The notes: generated from the sequence alone by a model not told the origin. A stretch of 57,086 nucleotides of DNA from Leclercia adecarboxylata (GCA_002360945.1 DERO01000001.1:1-57086), one strand, 5' to 3'; numbered from the stretch's first letter, positions 9,214 through 18,138 are shown. Translations and numbers: made by a program.

Positions 9214-9285
9214 GTTATCACCTGTACTCTGAGTTAATGCGGGCCATTTTGCGCACTATGTTACCAGAAGCGTCGCGATCTGCGC

Positions 9286-10713
9286 CTACTTCCATTCGTC
9301 ATCGAGGGTCAGGGTCAGGACGCGCTCATCGCGCAGTTGCCGGAACCAGCTGGCCGATTTTTTAGGGCGTCGGGCGCGGTTATCCGCCAGATCGATCTCA
9401 ATCAGCCCGTAGCGGTTCTTGAAGGCGTTCATCGGCGAGACGTTGTCGGTGAAGGCCCACAGCATGTAGCCGTGGCAGTTCGCCCCCTCCTCCCGCGCCA
9501 GCAGGGTGTAGTAGAGATGCTCGCTGATAAAGTTGATGCGGTAGTTGTCCTCGATGATGCCGTCGCGGTTACGGTACTGGGCTTCGTTTTCGACCCCCAT
9601 CCCGCTCTCGGCTACGAACCAGTCGATGTTGCGGTAGTCGTTTTTGATCCGCATCGCCATGTCGTAAATGATGCGCGGAGCGATCTCCCAGCCGCGAGAA
9701 GGATTCATCCGCCGCCCCGGCAGTTCAAACGGCTCGTAGTAGTACGCCGGATGGAACGGCGTCTCCGGGTGCCAGGCCCGGGACGGGGCCTTCACCCGGT
9801 GCGGGTAATAGAGGTTAATCCCCAGCTCGTCGACGGTGTTGGCGGCAATCAGCGCCAGCTCCTCCGGGGTGTAGTCCCACGGCACCTGATGTTGCTCCAG
9901 CAGGGTGAAGAGTTCCTGCGGGTAGTGGCCGTGCACCAGCGGATCGAGAAATACCCGGTTGTAGAACAGGTCGTAAATCTCCGCGGCCTTCACATCATGG
10001 GCCGCGCGTGAGCGTGGATAGGTGACTTCCGGGTTGAGAATGCAGCCCACGCTGCCGCTGTAGCCCTTCTCGCGGAACAGCTTCACCACTTTCGCCGTCG
10101 CCAGCACCTTATGGTGATTCCACTGCATCCAGGTGCTGGTGTTCTGTTCATAGGGCCAGCGCAGCGCGTCGAGATAGACCCGGGTCTGGACCACAATCGG
10201 CTCGTTGAAGCTGAACCAGCGCTTCACCACGTGGTGATAGCGGGCAAAAACCTGTTCGGCGTAGCGGACGAACAGCTCCACCACATGCTTCGAGGCCCAG
10301 CCGCCGTAGGTCTCCAGCAAGGTGCCCGGCAGCTCGTAGTGCTCAAGGCAGATCATCGGCTCAATGCCCTGGCGGTGCATCTCGGCAAACAGGGCGTCGT
10401 AATACGCGGCGTACTCCTCATCGACGGTGGCGTTTTCATAGTCGATCAAAAAACGCGACCAGTTGATGGAGGTGCGGTAGTGGGTCAGCCCGGCCTGCTT
10501 CATCAGCGCCACGTCTTCGCGGAACCGGTTGATGAAATCGGTGGCGACCGCCGGGCCGTAGCCGTTATGCCACACCTGGCGATCGTTTTTGTACCAAAGA
10601 TCGATCCACGAATCCTGCCCCGTTTTTTTGCCGCTCCAGCCCTCGGTCTGCCAGGCAGAGGCCGCGGCCCCGAGAATAAAGTCCCCGGGGATAGTCATCT
10701 GTTTAATGCTCAT
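9286..10713 (-). CDS. glycoside hydrolase family 1, probable 6-phospho-beta-glucosidase
   Basis: The 475-residue protein is a GH1 retaining beta-glycosidase. The acid/base motif FNEP places Glu171, and the nucleophile motif is AESGMG with Glu369; both catalytic residues are present. The N-terminal block GAAASAWQTEG and the LEHYELP segment are family features. Because the gene overlaps by 4 bases a PTS permease gene, its substrate is probably a 6-phospho-beta-glucoside (cellobiose-, arbutin- or salicin-type) and the enzyme acts in the cytoplasm. Exact sugar preference cannot be read from the sequence. The gene sits between the EIIC gene and the GntR regulator in a minus-strand operon. Confidence 0.92.
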   Translation of the reverse strand: MSIKQMTIPGDFILGAAASAWQTEGWSGKKTGQDSWIDLWYKNDRQVWHNGYGPAVATDFINRFREDVALMKQAGLTHYRTSINWSRFLIDYENATVDEEYAAYYDALFAEMHRQGIEPMICLEHYELPGTLLETYGGWASKHVVELFVRYAEQVFARYHHVVKRWFSFNEPIVVQTRVYLDALRWPYEQNTSTWMQWNHHKVLATAKVVKLFREKGYSGSVGCILNPEVTYPRSRAAHDVKAAEIYDLFYNRVFLDPLVHGHYPQELFTLLEQHQVPWDYTPEELALIAANTVDELGINLYYPHRVKAPSRAWHPETPFHPAYYYEPFELPGRRMNPSRGWEIAPRIIYDMAMRIKNDYRNIDWFVAESGMGVENEAQYRNRDGIIEDNYRINFISEHLYYTLLAREEGANCHGYMLWAFTDNVSPMNAFKNRYGLIEIDLADNRARRPKKSASWFRQLRDERVLTLTLDDEWK

Positions 10714-12047
10714 GCGTTATTCGTCGCCTCCTGATTGGCGGCCTGCATCGCGGCCTGCTCAGCCCGGCGTGAAGCGATCTTCACAAACGGCAGGTAGATA
10801 AGCACGGCCGTAATGATGCAGACAAACTGGGTGACCACCGCGCCCATCGAGCCGGCGGTAGAGAGCCAGGCGTTGATCAGCGGCGGCGTGGTCCAGGGCA
10901 CCATCACCACCGCTTTACCAGCAAACCCGGTGACGGTAGCGAAGTAGCCGATGGAGCCGGTGACTAATGGGGTGATGATGAACGGGATCGCCAGAATCGG
11001 GTTGAGCATGATTGGCATGCCGAAGATCACCGGCTCGTTGATGTTAAAGATCCCGGGGCCGATGGAGAGCTTGGCGATCTCCTTCATCTCTTTGCGTTTG
11101 GTGCCGATCATCACCGCGATCAGCAGGCCGATGGTCAGGCCCGAGCCGCCGATGCTCATGTACACATCCCAGAACGGCATGGTGATGATGTTCGGGATCT
11201 CTTTGCCCTGCTCAAAGGCGCTCATGTTGACGGTGATCGCCCCCAGCAGCAGCGGCTCGCGGATCGGTTTGATCATCTGGTTACCGTGGATGCCGATCAC
11301 CCAGAACAGCTGGGCGACGAACATCAGCAGCAGGATCCCCGGCAGGCTCTGCACCACCCGCTCCAGCGGCTGTTGCACCACCTGGTAGACCGCATCGTAG
11401 AGGTACAGGCCGGTGACCTGATGGAACACAAAGCCGAAGGTGGCGATGAGGGTGGTGGTAATGATCGCCGGGATCAGCGCCGAGAACGAGGCCGACACGT
11501 TCGGCGGCACGGTGTCAGGCATGCGGATTTTCAGCCCCGGACGGCCCTCCAGCCAGCAGTAGATCTCCACCGACAGGATGGCGATAAACATGCCGAGGAA
11601 CAGGCTGCGGGTATCGGAGAACTGGCGCAGGAGCACATCTTTCACCATGTGCATTTCGCCGTCGACCATCATCTCCACGGTCGTCGGCGTGACGCAGATA
11701 AAGCAGATCACCGCCAGCAGGCCCGGGAACAGGGACTTAATGCCGTTGATACGCCCCAGCTCGATGCCGATCAGGAACACGGCCCCGATATTGAGGAAGT
11801 TCAGCGTGGCATAGTTCAGGGCGCTGGTGATCGGCTTCAGCGTGGCGAGAAACGACAGCGACTGAAAGCTGGCTAGGCCGTTTTTCGGATCCAGTACCAT
11901 GTTGGAGATCAGCACCGAGAATGCGCCCACGATGATGACCGGCATTAAGGTGATGAAGGCAGACTTTATCGCCATGATATAGCGATAACTGTTGAACTTT
12001 GTGGCGAAACTGCCCAGAGAGTTGATCAGTTTTTCCTGTAATGCCAT
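10710..12047 (-). CDS. PTS sugar transporter subunit IIC (lactose/cellobiose family)
   Basis: The 445-residue integral membrane protein is the EIIC permease of a lactose/cellobiose-family phosphotransferase system (CelB/ChbC type). It has roughly ten hydrophobic segments and family blocks such as LFWVIGIHGNQMI (with the conserved His) and GPGIFNINEPVIFGMPIMLN (the NEP sugar-binding motif). No EIIA or EIIB domain is fused and none is encoded nearby, so phosphorylation must rely on subunits encoded elsewhere, for example by a chb operon. It is the first gene of a minus-strand operon with the GH1 gene (4-base overlap). Two operator-like palindromes lie upstream. Confidence 0.93.
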   Translation of the reverse strand: MALQEKLINSLGSFATKFNSYRYIMAIKSAFITLMPVIIVGAFSVLISNMVLDPKNGLASFQSLSFLATLKPITSALNYATLNFLNIGAVFLIGIELGRINGIKSLFPGLLAVICFICVTPTTVEMMVDGEMHMVKDVLLRQFSDTRSLFLGMFIAILSVEIYCWLEGRPGLKIRMPDTVPPNVSASFSALIPAIITTTLIATFGFVFHQVTGLYLYDAVYQVVQQPLERVVQSLPGILLLMFVAQLFWVIGIHGNQMIKPIREPLLLGAITVNMSAFEQGKEIPNIITMPFWDVYMSIGGSGLTIGLLIAVMIGTKRKEMKEIAKLSIGPGIFNINEPVIFGMPIMLNPILAIPFIITPLVTGSIGYFATVTGFAGKAVVMVPWTTPPLINAWLSTAGSMGAVVTQFVCIITAVLIYLPFVKIASRRAEQAAMQAANQEATNNA

Positions 12048-12104
12048 GGGGTAATACCTCAGTAAAAGGGCCTTTATTGGGATAAGGTGTACAGCCGTCT
12101 TCTA

Positions 12105-12116
12105 TTGGCATACCAA
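12105..12116. promoter_or_regulatory. operator-like palindrome TTGGCATACCAA
   Basis: TTGGCATACCAA is a near-perfect inverted repeat 57 bases upstream of the EIIC gene start. A second copy lies at 12199-12210. The pair is the best candidate for the binding sites of the divergent LacI-type regulator. Confidence 0.55.
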
Positions 12117-12198
12117 AAATAGCTTCCAGTCACGAATTGTTCTGTGATTAAGCTCCCAACGCGGCAAGAGGTATCCCAGAGTGTGATTTATAATCACT

Positions 12199-12210
12199 TT
12201 GGTATGCCAC
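12199..12210. promoter_or_regulatory. second operator-like palindrome TTGGTATGCCAC
   Basis: TTGGTATGCCAC is the first palindrome in opposite orientation with one terminal change. Centre-to-centre distance is 94 bases, near nine DNA turns, which would suit looping. Just before it (12183-12197) is a separate inverted repeat GTGATT-N3-AATCAC. Confidence 0.5.
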
Positions 12211-12338
12211 TTTTGCCTGGCTCGCCACCCGTTACCAGAAAGCGTGATCCTGATGGGGGTTTTGCCTCTCCCGCCCGGCTTATGCCCCTGAACGTCTGTG
12301 ATAAACTTGCGTGCATAACGTGGAAGCAGGAAGAGCAA

Positions 12339-13376
12339 ATGGCAACAATGCTGGATGTCTCACTGCGCGCGGGCGTGTCGAAAGCCACGGTGTCGCGCGT
12401 ACTGAACGGCACAGGTCAGGTCAAAGAGAGTACCCGTCAGCAGGTGTTTAGCGCGATGGAAGAGCTGGGCTATCGCCCCAATTTTCTGGCGCGATCGCTG
12501 GCGAACCGGACCAGCAACAGCATTGGACTGGTGGTCTCGACCTTTGACGGTTTTTACTTTGGTCGCCTGCTGCAGCAGGCTTCTCGTCAGACCGAAACGC
12601 ACGGCAAGCAGCTGATTGTCACCGACGGTCACGATACCCCGGAGCGGGAAGAGGAAGCGGTACAGATGCTGGCGGATCGCCAGTGCGATGCCATCGTGCT
12701 CTACACCCGCTACATGAGCGAAAAAGCGATCATGAAGCTGATCAACAGCGTGAAGATGCCGCTTATCGTGATCAATCGCGACGTCAGCCAGGCCCGGGAG
12801 CGCTGCGTGTTCTTCGAACAGCAGACGGCGGCCTTCAGCGCCGTGGAGTATCTGATAAGCCAGGGGCACCGGGAGATCGCCTGCATGACGGTGCCGATCC
12901 ACACCCCCACCGGCAAGGCGCGCCTCATCGGCTACCGCAAGGCGCTGGAAAAGCACGGCATTCCCTGGGATGAGAGCCGGGTGAAGTACGGTGATTCGGG
13001 GATGACTCGCGGGTATGAGCTGTGTCAGGAGTTATTGAGCGACAAGGTGCCGTTCAGCGCCCTGTTTGCCTGTAATGACGATATGGCGCTGGGCGCCTCG
13101 AAGGCGCTGCACCAGGCCGGGCTGCACATTCCGCAGGACGTGTCGTTATTTGGTTTTGACGACGCGCCCTGCGCGAAGTGGCTGGAGCCGGCGCTGTCGA
13201 CCGTCTATCTGCCGATCGACAACATGATCACCACCGCCATCGATCAGGCGATCCGGCTGGCGAAAAACGAGCCGATTGAAGCGATCCCACCGTTTACCGG
13301 CACGCTGGTGTTACGCGATTCGGTAGCGACGGGACCCTGGTTCGATCAGAACAGTTCGAGGGCGAGCAGTTCCTGA
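12339..13376 (+). CDS. LacI-family regulator (AscG-like)
   Basis: The 345-residue protein has the LacI-type N-terminal helix-turn-helix (MLDVSLRAGVSKATVSRVLN), hinge YRPNFLARSLANRTSN and a type-1 periplasmic-binding-protein effector domain with FGFDDAPCA. It resembles E. coli AscG, the repressor of a cryptic beta-glucoside operon, but identity is only moderate so no symbol is given. I chose the ATG at 12339, after an AGGAAGAG ribosome binding site, because the LacI family starts within a few residues of the HTH; the frame is open further upstream but that part is unlike the family. It is divergent from the EIIC-GH1 operon and probably represses it. Its 3' end overlaps convergent lysA by 31 bases. 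Confidence 0.9.
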   Translation: MATMLDVSLRAGVSKATVSRVLNGTGQVKESTRQQVFSAMEELGYRPNFLARSLANRTSNSIGLVVSTFDGFYFGRLLQQASRQTETHGKQLIVTDGHDTPEREEEAVQMLADRQCDAIVLYTRYMSEKAIMKLINSVKMPLIVINRDVSQARERCVFFEQQTAAFSAVEYLISQGHREIACMTVPIHTPTGKARLIGYRKALEKHGIPWDESRVKYGDSGMTRGYELCQELLSDKVPFSALFACNDDMALGASKALHQAGLHIPQDVSLFGFDDAPCAKWLEPALSTVYLPIDNMITTAIDQAIRLAKNEPIEAIPPFTGTLVLRDSVATGPWFDQNSSRASSS

Positions 13377-14608
13377 ATGGTCTGGCGACGTCGGATCAGC
13401 CGCGCCGCACCGTTATCAAACAGCACTTCCGGCAGCAGCGGACGGCTGTTGTAGTTCGAGGACATGGACGCCCCGTACGCGCCGGTATCGTGCAGCACCA
13501 GATAATCTCCTGGCACAACCTGCGGCAGGGCGCGGGTTTCGACTTTGCCGCCCTCCTGCTGGGTGAAGACATCTCCGGATTCGCACAGCGGCCCGGCCAC
13601 CACCGTCTCCACCACTGGCGCCTGGTTTAAATCCCGGCCGTCGGCCGCGAGGGCGGTAATGTGGTGATAGCTGCCGTACATGGAGGGACGCATCAGATCG
13701 TTAAAGCCCGCGTCGATCAGCACGAAGTGACGGCTGCCCATCGCCTTCACGCTGCGCACCTGCGCCACCAGCACGCCGGATTCCGCCACCAGGAAACGCC
13801 CCGGCTCGATCTCCAGCTTCACCGGATGGCCCAGATGAGCAGCAATTTTGTCACGCGCGCCGTTCCACAGGCCGTAGTAGTGATCGGTGTCGATCGCCTC
13901 TTCCCCTTCGCGATACGGGATCGATAAGCCACCGCCCGCGGAGATCGCCTCCAGATCCTGACCAAATTCGATCACCTGGCGCACCATCGCGCCGCACACC
14001 TGCTCAAGATGACCGTAATCCACACCGGAACCGATGTGCATATGAATGCCCACCAGCGTCAGGTTATAGCGCTGCAGGACCTCCAGGGCCGCAGGCAGAT
14101 CGCTGTACCAGATGCCGTGTTTGCTGTTTTCGCCGCCGGTGTTGGTCTTCTGGCTATGGCCATGACCAAAGCCCGGGTTAACGCGTAGCCAGACGCGATG
14201 GCCCGGCGACACCTGACCCAGCTGCTCCAGCATATCCACCGAACCGGCGTTGACCGGGATCTGCAGCTCATGCACTCGGGCCAGGGTGGCGCTGTCGATC
14301 AGGTCGGCGGTAAAGACGATGGAGTCGCGGTCACTCTTCGGATCGTACCCCGCCGCCAGCGCGCGCTCGATTTCACCCAGCGACACGGAGTCAACCTTGA
14401 CGCCCTGCTCGCGCATCAGGCGCAGAATGTGGATGTTGGAGCAGGCTTTCTGGGCAAAACGCACCACGTCGAACTGATGCAGAGCGGCAATTTTGTCGCG
14501 AATAATCTGCGCGTCATAGACCCAAACCGGGCAGCCAAACTCCGCAGGCAGGCGCAGCAAATTGTTGGCGTTCAGGTCGGTATCGGTGTTGTTCAGCGGG
14601 CGTGGCAT
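13346..14608 (-). CDS. lysA: diaminopimelate decarboxylase LysA
   Basis: LysA performs the last step of lysine synthesis: PLP-dependent decarboxylation of meso-diaminopimelate to L-lysine. The 420-residue product has the PLP lysine at position 54 in FAQKACSNIHIL, the HIGSGVDYG and GGGLSIPY phosphate-binding region, and GPLCESGDVF near the C-terminus with the active-site cysteine. Length matches E. coli. It is divergent from lysR, its activator, as in E. coli. The end of the gene overlaps the convergent LacI-type gene by 31 bases, which marks the right border of the inserted beta-glucoside module. Confidence 0.96.
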   Translation of the reverse strand: MPRPLNNTDTDLNANNLLRLPAEFGCPVWVYDAQIIRDKIAALHQFDVVRFAQKACSNIHILRLMREQGVKVDSVSLGEIERALAAGYDPKSDRDSIVFTADLIDSATLARVHELQIPVNAGSVDMLEQLGQVSPGHRVWLRVNPGFGHGHSQKTNTGGENSKHGIWYSDLPAALEVLQRYNLTLVGIHMHIGSGVDYGHLEQVCGAMVRQVIEFGQDLEAISAGGGLSIPYREGEEAIDTDHYYGLWNGARDKIAAHLGHPVKLEIEPGRFLVAESGVLVAQVRSVKAMGSRHFVLIDAGFNDLMRPSMYGSYHHITALAADGRDLNQAPVVETVVAGPLCESGDVFTQQEGGKVETRALPQVVPGDYLVLHDTGAYGASMSSNYNSRPLLPEVLFDNGAARLIRRRQTIQELLALELF

Positions 14609-14729
14609 GGTGTTCTCCGGGAGTGCAATTTTTACTGATTACGCCACAGCGCGAAGAGAATAAAAAATATCGTTTTATCGCCAGTCTATGCAAAAATGAT
14701 ATGGATTATATTTAACCAGGTCGCCTTCT
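14609..14729. promoter_or_regulatory. lysA-lysR divergent control region
   Basis: This 121-base region between divergent lysA and lysR is AT-rich near lysR. In E. coli LysR activates lysA and represses itself from the equivalent region; the specific binding site was not resolved here. Confidence 0.5.
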
Positions 14730-15668
14730 ATGCCCGCTGTAAACCTGCGCCATATTGAAATTTTCCACGCGGTGATGACCGCCGGAAACCTGACCGAAGC
14801 CGCGCGCCTGCTGCACACCTCCCAGCCGACGGTCAGCCGCGAGCTGGCGCGCTTCGAGAAGGTGATCGGCCTGACGCTGTTCGAGCGCACGCGTGGGCGG
14901 CTGCATCCCACGGTGCAGGGGCTGCGGCTGTTCGAGGAGGTGCAACGCTCCTGGTACGGGCTGGACCGCATCGTCAGCGCCGCCGACAGCCTGCGCGAGT
15001 TCCGTCAGGGCGAGCTGTCCATTGTCTGCCTGCCGGTCTTCTCCCAGTCGTTTTTGCCTGCCCTGCTGCAGCCGTTTCTCGCCCGCTACCCGGACGTGAA
15101 CCTGACCATCGTCCCGCAGGAGTCGCCCCTGCTGGAGGAGTGGCTCTCGGCCCAGCGCCACGATCTCGGCCTGACCGAAACCCTCGCCACCCCGGCGGGG
15201 ACCGCCCGCCACGAGCTGCTGTCACTGGATGAGGTGTGCGTCCTGCCCGCCGGACATCGGCTGGCTGAAAAAGCGGTGCTGACCCCGGCAGATTTTCAGG
15301 GCGAGAACTACATCAGCCTGTCGCGTACCGACAGCTATCGGCAGCTGCTGGACCAGCTCTTTGCCGAGCATCAGGTGAAACGACGGATGGTGGTGGAGAC
15401 CCACAGCGCGGCGTCGATCTGCGCCATGGTGCGGGCGGGGGTGGGGATTTCGGTGGTAAATCCGCTGACGGCGCTGGATTATGCCGACAGCGGCATTGCG
15501 ATCCGCCGCTTCACGGTTTCGGTGCCCTTTACGGTGAGCCTGATTAAGCCACTGCACCGCCCGGCCTCGGCGCTGGTAGATACCTTTAGCGCCCATCTGC
15601 AGCAGGAGCTGGGCACCATCATCGATCCGCTGGAGCGGCTTTTATCCTCGCACGCTACGAAAGCATAA
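14730..15668 (+). CDS. lysR: LysR, transcriptional activator of lysA
   Basis: LysR is the founding member of the LysR family; it activates lysA when diaminopimelate accumulates and lysine is low. The 312-residue product is very close to E. coli LysR over its whole length: HTH segment [20 protein letters not shown] with [16 protein letters not shown], then [20 protein letters not shown] and [16 protein letters not shown] in the co-inducer domain. The divergent position to lysA is conserved. The 3' end overlaps the convergent racD gene by 14 bases. Confidence 0.95.
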   Translation: MPAVNLRHIEIFHAVMTAGNLTEAARLLHTSQPTVSRELARFEKVIGLTLFERTRGRLHPTVQGLRLFEEVQRSWYGLDRIVSAADSLREFRQGELSIVCLPVFSQSFLPALLQPFLARYPDVNLTIVPQESPLLEEWLSAQRHDLGLTETLATPAGTARHELLSLDEVCVLPAGHRLAEKAVLTPADFQGENYISLSRTDSYRQLLDQLFAEHQVKRRMVVETHSAASICAMVRAGVGISVVNPLTALDYADSGIAIRRFTVSVPFTVSLIKPLHRPASALVDTFSAHLQQELGTIIDPLERLLSSHATKA

Positions 15669-16347
15669 ACTCTACCGCATCGGCGGCGTGGATCTCGGCG
15701 GTATCAAACACCGGGATCGGGCTTTCATCCGCCGGGATCAGCAGGCCAATCTCGGTGCAGCCAAAGATCACCCCCTGTGCCCCTCGATCGGCGAGGGTCT
15801 GGATCACGCTCAGGTAGTACTGGCGTGAGGCCTCGCTAAAGGTGCCGAGGCACAGCTCTTCAAAGATGATCTGATTGATGCGGGCCCGATCCGCCTCGTC
15901 CGGGATCAGGCTCTCGATGCCGTACTGCGCCGTCAGCCGCCCGCGGTAGAAATCCTGCTCCATGGTGTAGCGGGTGCCGAGCAGCGCCACGCGGTTCATG
16001 CCCGCTGCGGTGATGGCCCGCCCGGTGGCATCGGCAATATGCAGGAACGGCAGAGAGCAGCGCGCTTCAATCTGCGCGGCGACTTTGTGCATGGTGTTGG
16101 TACAGAGCAGAATGGCCTCCGCCCCTGCCCCCTGTAGTCCCAGCGCCGCATCGGCGAGGATCTCTCCGGCCTTCTCCCAGTCGCCGCTGGACTGGCAGGC
16201 TTCTATCTCATGAAAATCGACGCTGTGCAGCAGCAGGCTGGCCGAGTGCAATCCCCCCAGGCGCTGCTTCACCCCCTCGTTAATCAGACGATAATAGGGA
16301 ATGGTGGATTCCCAGCTCATTCCCCCCAACAGGCCAATCGTTTTCAT
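15655..16347 (-). CDS. racD: amino-acid racemase RacD (YgeA), aspartate/glutamate racemase family
   Basis: The 230-residue protein is a close match to E. coli YgeA/RacD, a PLP-independent racemase of the Asp/Glu family reported as a broad-specificity amino-acid racemase. Two catalytic cysteines are expected; the sequence has LLCTNTMHK and [11 protein letters not shown], each with the Cys-Thr pair. The start at 16347 gives [15 protein letters not shown] as in E. coli and follows AGGAGAG. The frame is open 23 codons further upstream, but that stretch lacks a good ribosome binding site and is not conserved. Convergent with lysR. Confidence 0.93.
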   Translation of the reverse strand: MKTIGLLGGMSWESTIPYYRLINEGVKQRLGGLHSASLLLHSVDFHEIEACQSSGDWEKAGEILADAALGLQGAGAEAILLCTNTMHKVAAQIEARCSLPFLHIADATGRAITAAGMNRVALLGTRYTMEQDFYRGRLTAQYGIESLIPDEADRARINQIIFEELCLGTFSEASRQYYLSVIQTLADRGAQGVIFGCTEIGLLIPADESPIPVFDTAEIHAADAVEFMLS

Positions 16348-16446
16348 GGTGCTCTCCTTTCCGGTTTTAACCAGTGAAGCAAACTTGTGATCGAGTTTCC
16401 AGTTCTCTGGTTCCACATTTCCTTTTACCCGGCGCTGGGATAAATT

Positions 16447-16467
16447 AAATGAAACGATGTTTCACTA
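16447..16467. promoter_or_regulatory. KdgR box upstream of kdgF
   Basis: AAATGAAACGATGTTTCACT is a strong match to the KdgR operator (core TGAAACRNYGTTTCA). It lies about 18 bases before the kdgF start. Confidence 0.8.
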
Positions 16468-16484
16468 TATAACAGGACATGAGC

Positions 16485-16808
16485 ATGTTTATTTTCCACA
16501 AAGAGACCCAACTTGAAGATCTGGGCAACGGCGTTTCCCGCCGTATTCTGGCGCATGACGGCAAAATGATGGCGGTGGAGGTCAATTTTGAAGAGGGCGC
16601 TGTCGGCCCGATGCACAACCACCCGCACGAGCAGCTGACCTACGTATTATCCGGCGAATTCGAATTCACCATCGGGGAAGAGAAGCATGTCGTCACCGCC
16701 GGGGATACGCTTTATAAGCAGCCGCACATTATGCACGGCTGCGTTTGCCTGAAGCCGGGCACCCTGCTGGATACCTTTACCCCGGTTCGGGAAGACTTCC
16801 TGAAATAA
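16485..16808 (+). CDS. kdgF: cupin KdgF, unsaturated uronate linearisation enzyme
   Basis: The 107-residue single-domain cupin resembles KdgF of Yersinia and Dickeya, which converts the cyclic unsaturated galacturonate released by pectin lyases to linear 5-keto-4-deoxyuronate in the cytoplasm. Metal ligands are visible in MHNHPHEQLTY (His46, His48, Gln50) and HIMHGCV (His84); DTFTPVREDFL at the C-terminus carries Asp96 and Arg102. I chose the ATG at 16485, not 16479, because AGGA at 16474-16477 is seven bases before it and this start gives the family-like MFIFHKE. A KdgR box precedes it and a terminator follows, so it is its own unit. Confidence 0.88.
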   Translation: MFIFHKETQLEDLGNGVSRRILAHDGKMMAVEVNFEEGAVGPMHNHPHEQLTYVLSGEFEFTIGEEKHVVTAGDTLYKQPHIMHGCVCLKPGTLLDTFTPVREDFLK

Positions 16809-16815
16809 CTCACAG

Positions 16816-16843
16816 GGCGATGCAACAGCATCGCCTTTTTTTT
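16816..16843 (+). terminator. Rho-independent terminator after kdgF
   Basis: GGCGATGC, four-base loop, GCATCGCC, then a run of eight T, seven bases after the kdgF stop. Confidence 0.88.
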
Positions 16844-17051
16844 GCTTACGCGCTTACTCAGCAAAATAATAATTCAATAAGTTAATTATATCCTCGCTAC
16901 CTTATTCATTTGTTACGGTTTTGCTACAAATATTAGTAGTTTGTCTCTGCCGACGAAAATTCCCAGAATATGTGAGCAAAGTCCTCTGTTTAGCTGGTTT
17001 TTTCTCATCGCCTTTCCGCGCAAGTCGATAAAAATGCCATCCATCTCACCT

Positions 17052-17070
17052 TATTGAAACGCTGTTTCGA
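17052..17070. promoter_or_regulatory. KdgR box 1 upstream of togM
   Basis: TATTGAAACGCTGTTTCGA contains the palindrome TGAAACGCTGTTTCG, a good KdgR operator, about 180 bases before togM. Confidence 0.7.
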
Positions 17071-17084
17071 CCGCGATCACATTT
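17066..17084. promoter_or_regulatory. possible CRP site in the tog control region
   Basis: TTCGA-N6-TCACATTT has a perfect right half of the CRP site and a 3/5 left half. It overlaps the right edge of the first KdgR box, which would fit the CRP/KdgR antagonism known for pectin genes in Dickeya. Confidence 0.4.
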
Positions 17085-17126
17085 CCACTATTTATCGAAT
17101 GACGTGGATTTAAATCACAATAAAAT

Positions 17127-17149
17127 AAATTAAAACGTCGTTTTACAAA
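17127..17149. promoter_or_regulatory. KdgR box 2 upstream of togM
   Basis: AATTAAAACGTCGTTTTACA is a nearly perfect palindrome about the centre CGTCG, fitting the KdgR operator pattern. It lies about 100 bases before togM. The sequence directly after it, TTGAAAACGGTGGTTCATA (17149-17167), is a weaker third copy. Confidence 0.7.
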
Positions 17150-17247
17150 TTGAAAACGGTGGTTCATAAGTTTTAAAAAATTGAAACAGCTGCCAGCGGC
17201 ACCCGTACAGATTCCGTTTTAAACCATTAATTACCAGGTAGGTATGT

Positions 17248-18138
17248 ATGAATGAAAACAAGATGTTGGGGCTGGCGTGGATATCACCCTACATAATTGG
17301 GTTGATACTTTTCACCGCCTTCCCCTTTGTTTCATCTTTCTTCCTCAGTTTTACTGAGTACGATTTGATGAGCCCGCCGGTATTTAACGGCATAGAAAAC
17401 TATCGCTACATGTTTACGGAAGATACCCTCTTCTGGAAATCCATGGGCGTGACCTTTGCCTATGTCTTTTTAACCATCCCACTGAAACTGGCCTTTGCGC
17501 TGGGTATTGCGTTTGTTCTGAACTTTAAACTGCGCGGCATCGGCTTCTTCCGTACCGCCTACTATATTCCGTCGATCCTCGGCAGCTCCGTCGCCATTGC
17601 CGTGCTGTGGCGCGCCCTGTTTGCGATTGATGGCCTGCTCAACAGCTTTATCGGCGTGTTTGGTTTTGACGCGGTGAACTGGCTTGGCGAACCCTCTCTG
17701 GCGCTGATGTCCGTAACCCTGCTGCGCGTCTGGCAGTTCGGCTCCGCGATGGTGATCTTCCTCGCCGCCCTGCAGAACGTCCCGCAGTCGCAGTATGAAG
17801 CGGCGATGATCGACGGCGCGTCCAAGTGGCAGATGTTCATGAAAGTGACCGTGCCGCTGATTACGCCGGTGATCTTCTTCAACTTCATCATGCAGACCAC
17901 CCAGGCGTTCCAGGAATTTACCGGTCCGTATGTTATTACCGGCGGTGGACCAACCTACTCCACCTACCTGTTCTCACTGTACATCTACGACACCGCATTC
18001 AAGTACTTTGACATGGGTTACGGCGCGGCACTGGCCTGGGTCCTGTTCCTGGTCGTTGCGGTCTTCGCCGCTATCGCCTTTAAGTCTTCGAAATACTGGG
18101 TGTTCTACTCCGCCGATAAGGGAGGCAAAAATGGCTGA
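17248..18138 (+). CDS. togM: oligogalacturonide ABC transporter permease TogM
   Basis: The 296-residue inner-membrane protein is a MalF-type permease of a carbohydrate ABC transporter. It has six or so hydrophobic segments and the conserved EAA loop EAAMIDGASKWQMFMKVTVP that docks on the ATPase. Its order in a permease-permease-ATPase-binding-protein operon, with oligogalacturonate lyase and KduID genes around it and KdgR boxes upstream, matches togMNAB of Dickeya, which imports oligogalacturonides. An AGGTAGGT sequence precedes the ATG. The last 8 bases overlap togN. Confidence 0.88.
   Translation: MNENKMLGLAWISPYIIGLILFTAFPFVSSFFLSFTEYDLMSPPVFNGIENYRYMFTEDTLFWKSMGVTFAYVFLTIPLKLAFALGIAFVLNFKLRGIGFFRTAYYIPSILGSSVAIAVLWRALFAIDGLLNSFIGVFGFDAVNWLGEPSLALMSVTLLRVWQFGSAMVIFLAALQNVPQSQYEAAMIDGASKWQMFMKVTVPLITPVIFFNFIMQTTQAFQEFTGPYVITGGGPTYSTYLFSLYIYDTAFKYFDMGYGAALAWVLFLVVAVFAAIAFKSSKYWVFYSADKGGKNG

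Noticed and set aside
12182..12198. CRP site between the EIIC and LacI genes (TGTGA ... TCACT)
   Set aside because: The spacer is 7 bases, not 6, so it does not fit CRP; reported only as an inverted repeat.
17104..17119. CRP-like half-site (TCACA) in the tog leader near 17115
   Set aside because: Only the right half matches; the left half GTGGA fits 2 of 5. The site at 17066 is better.
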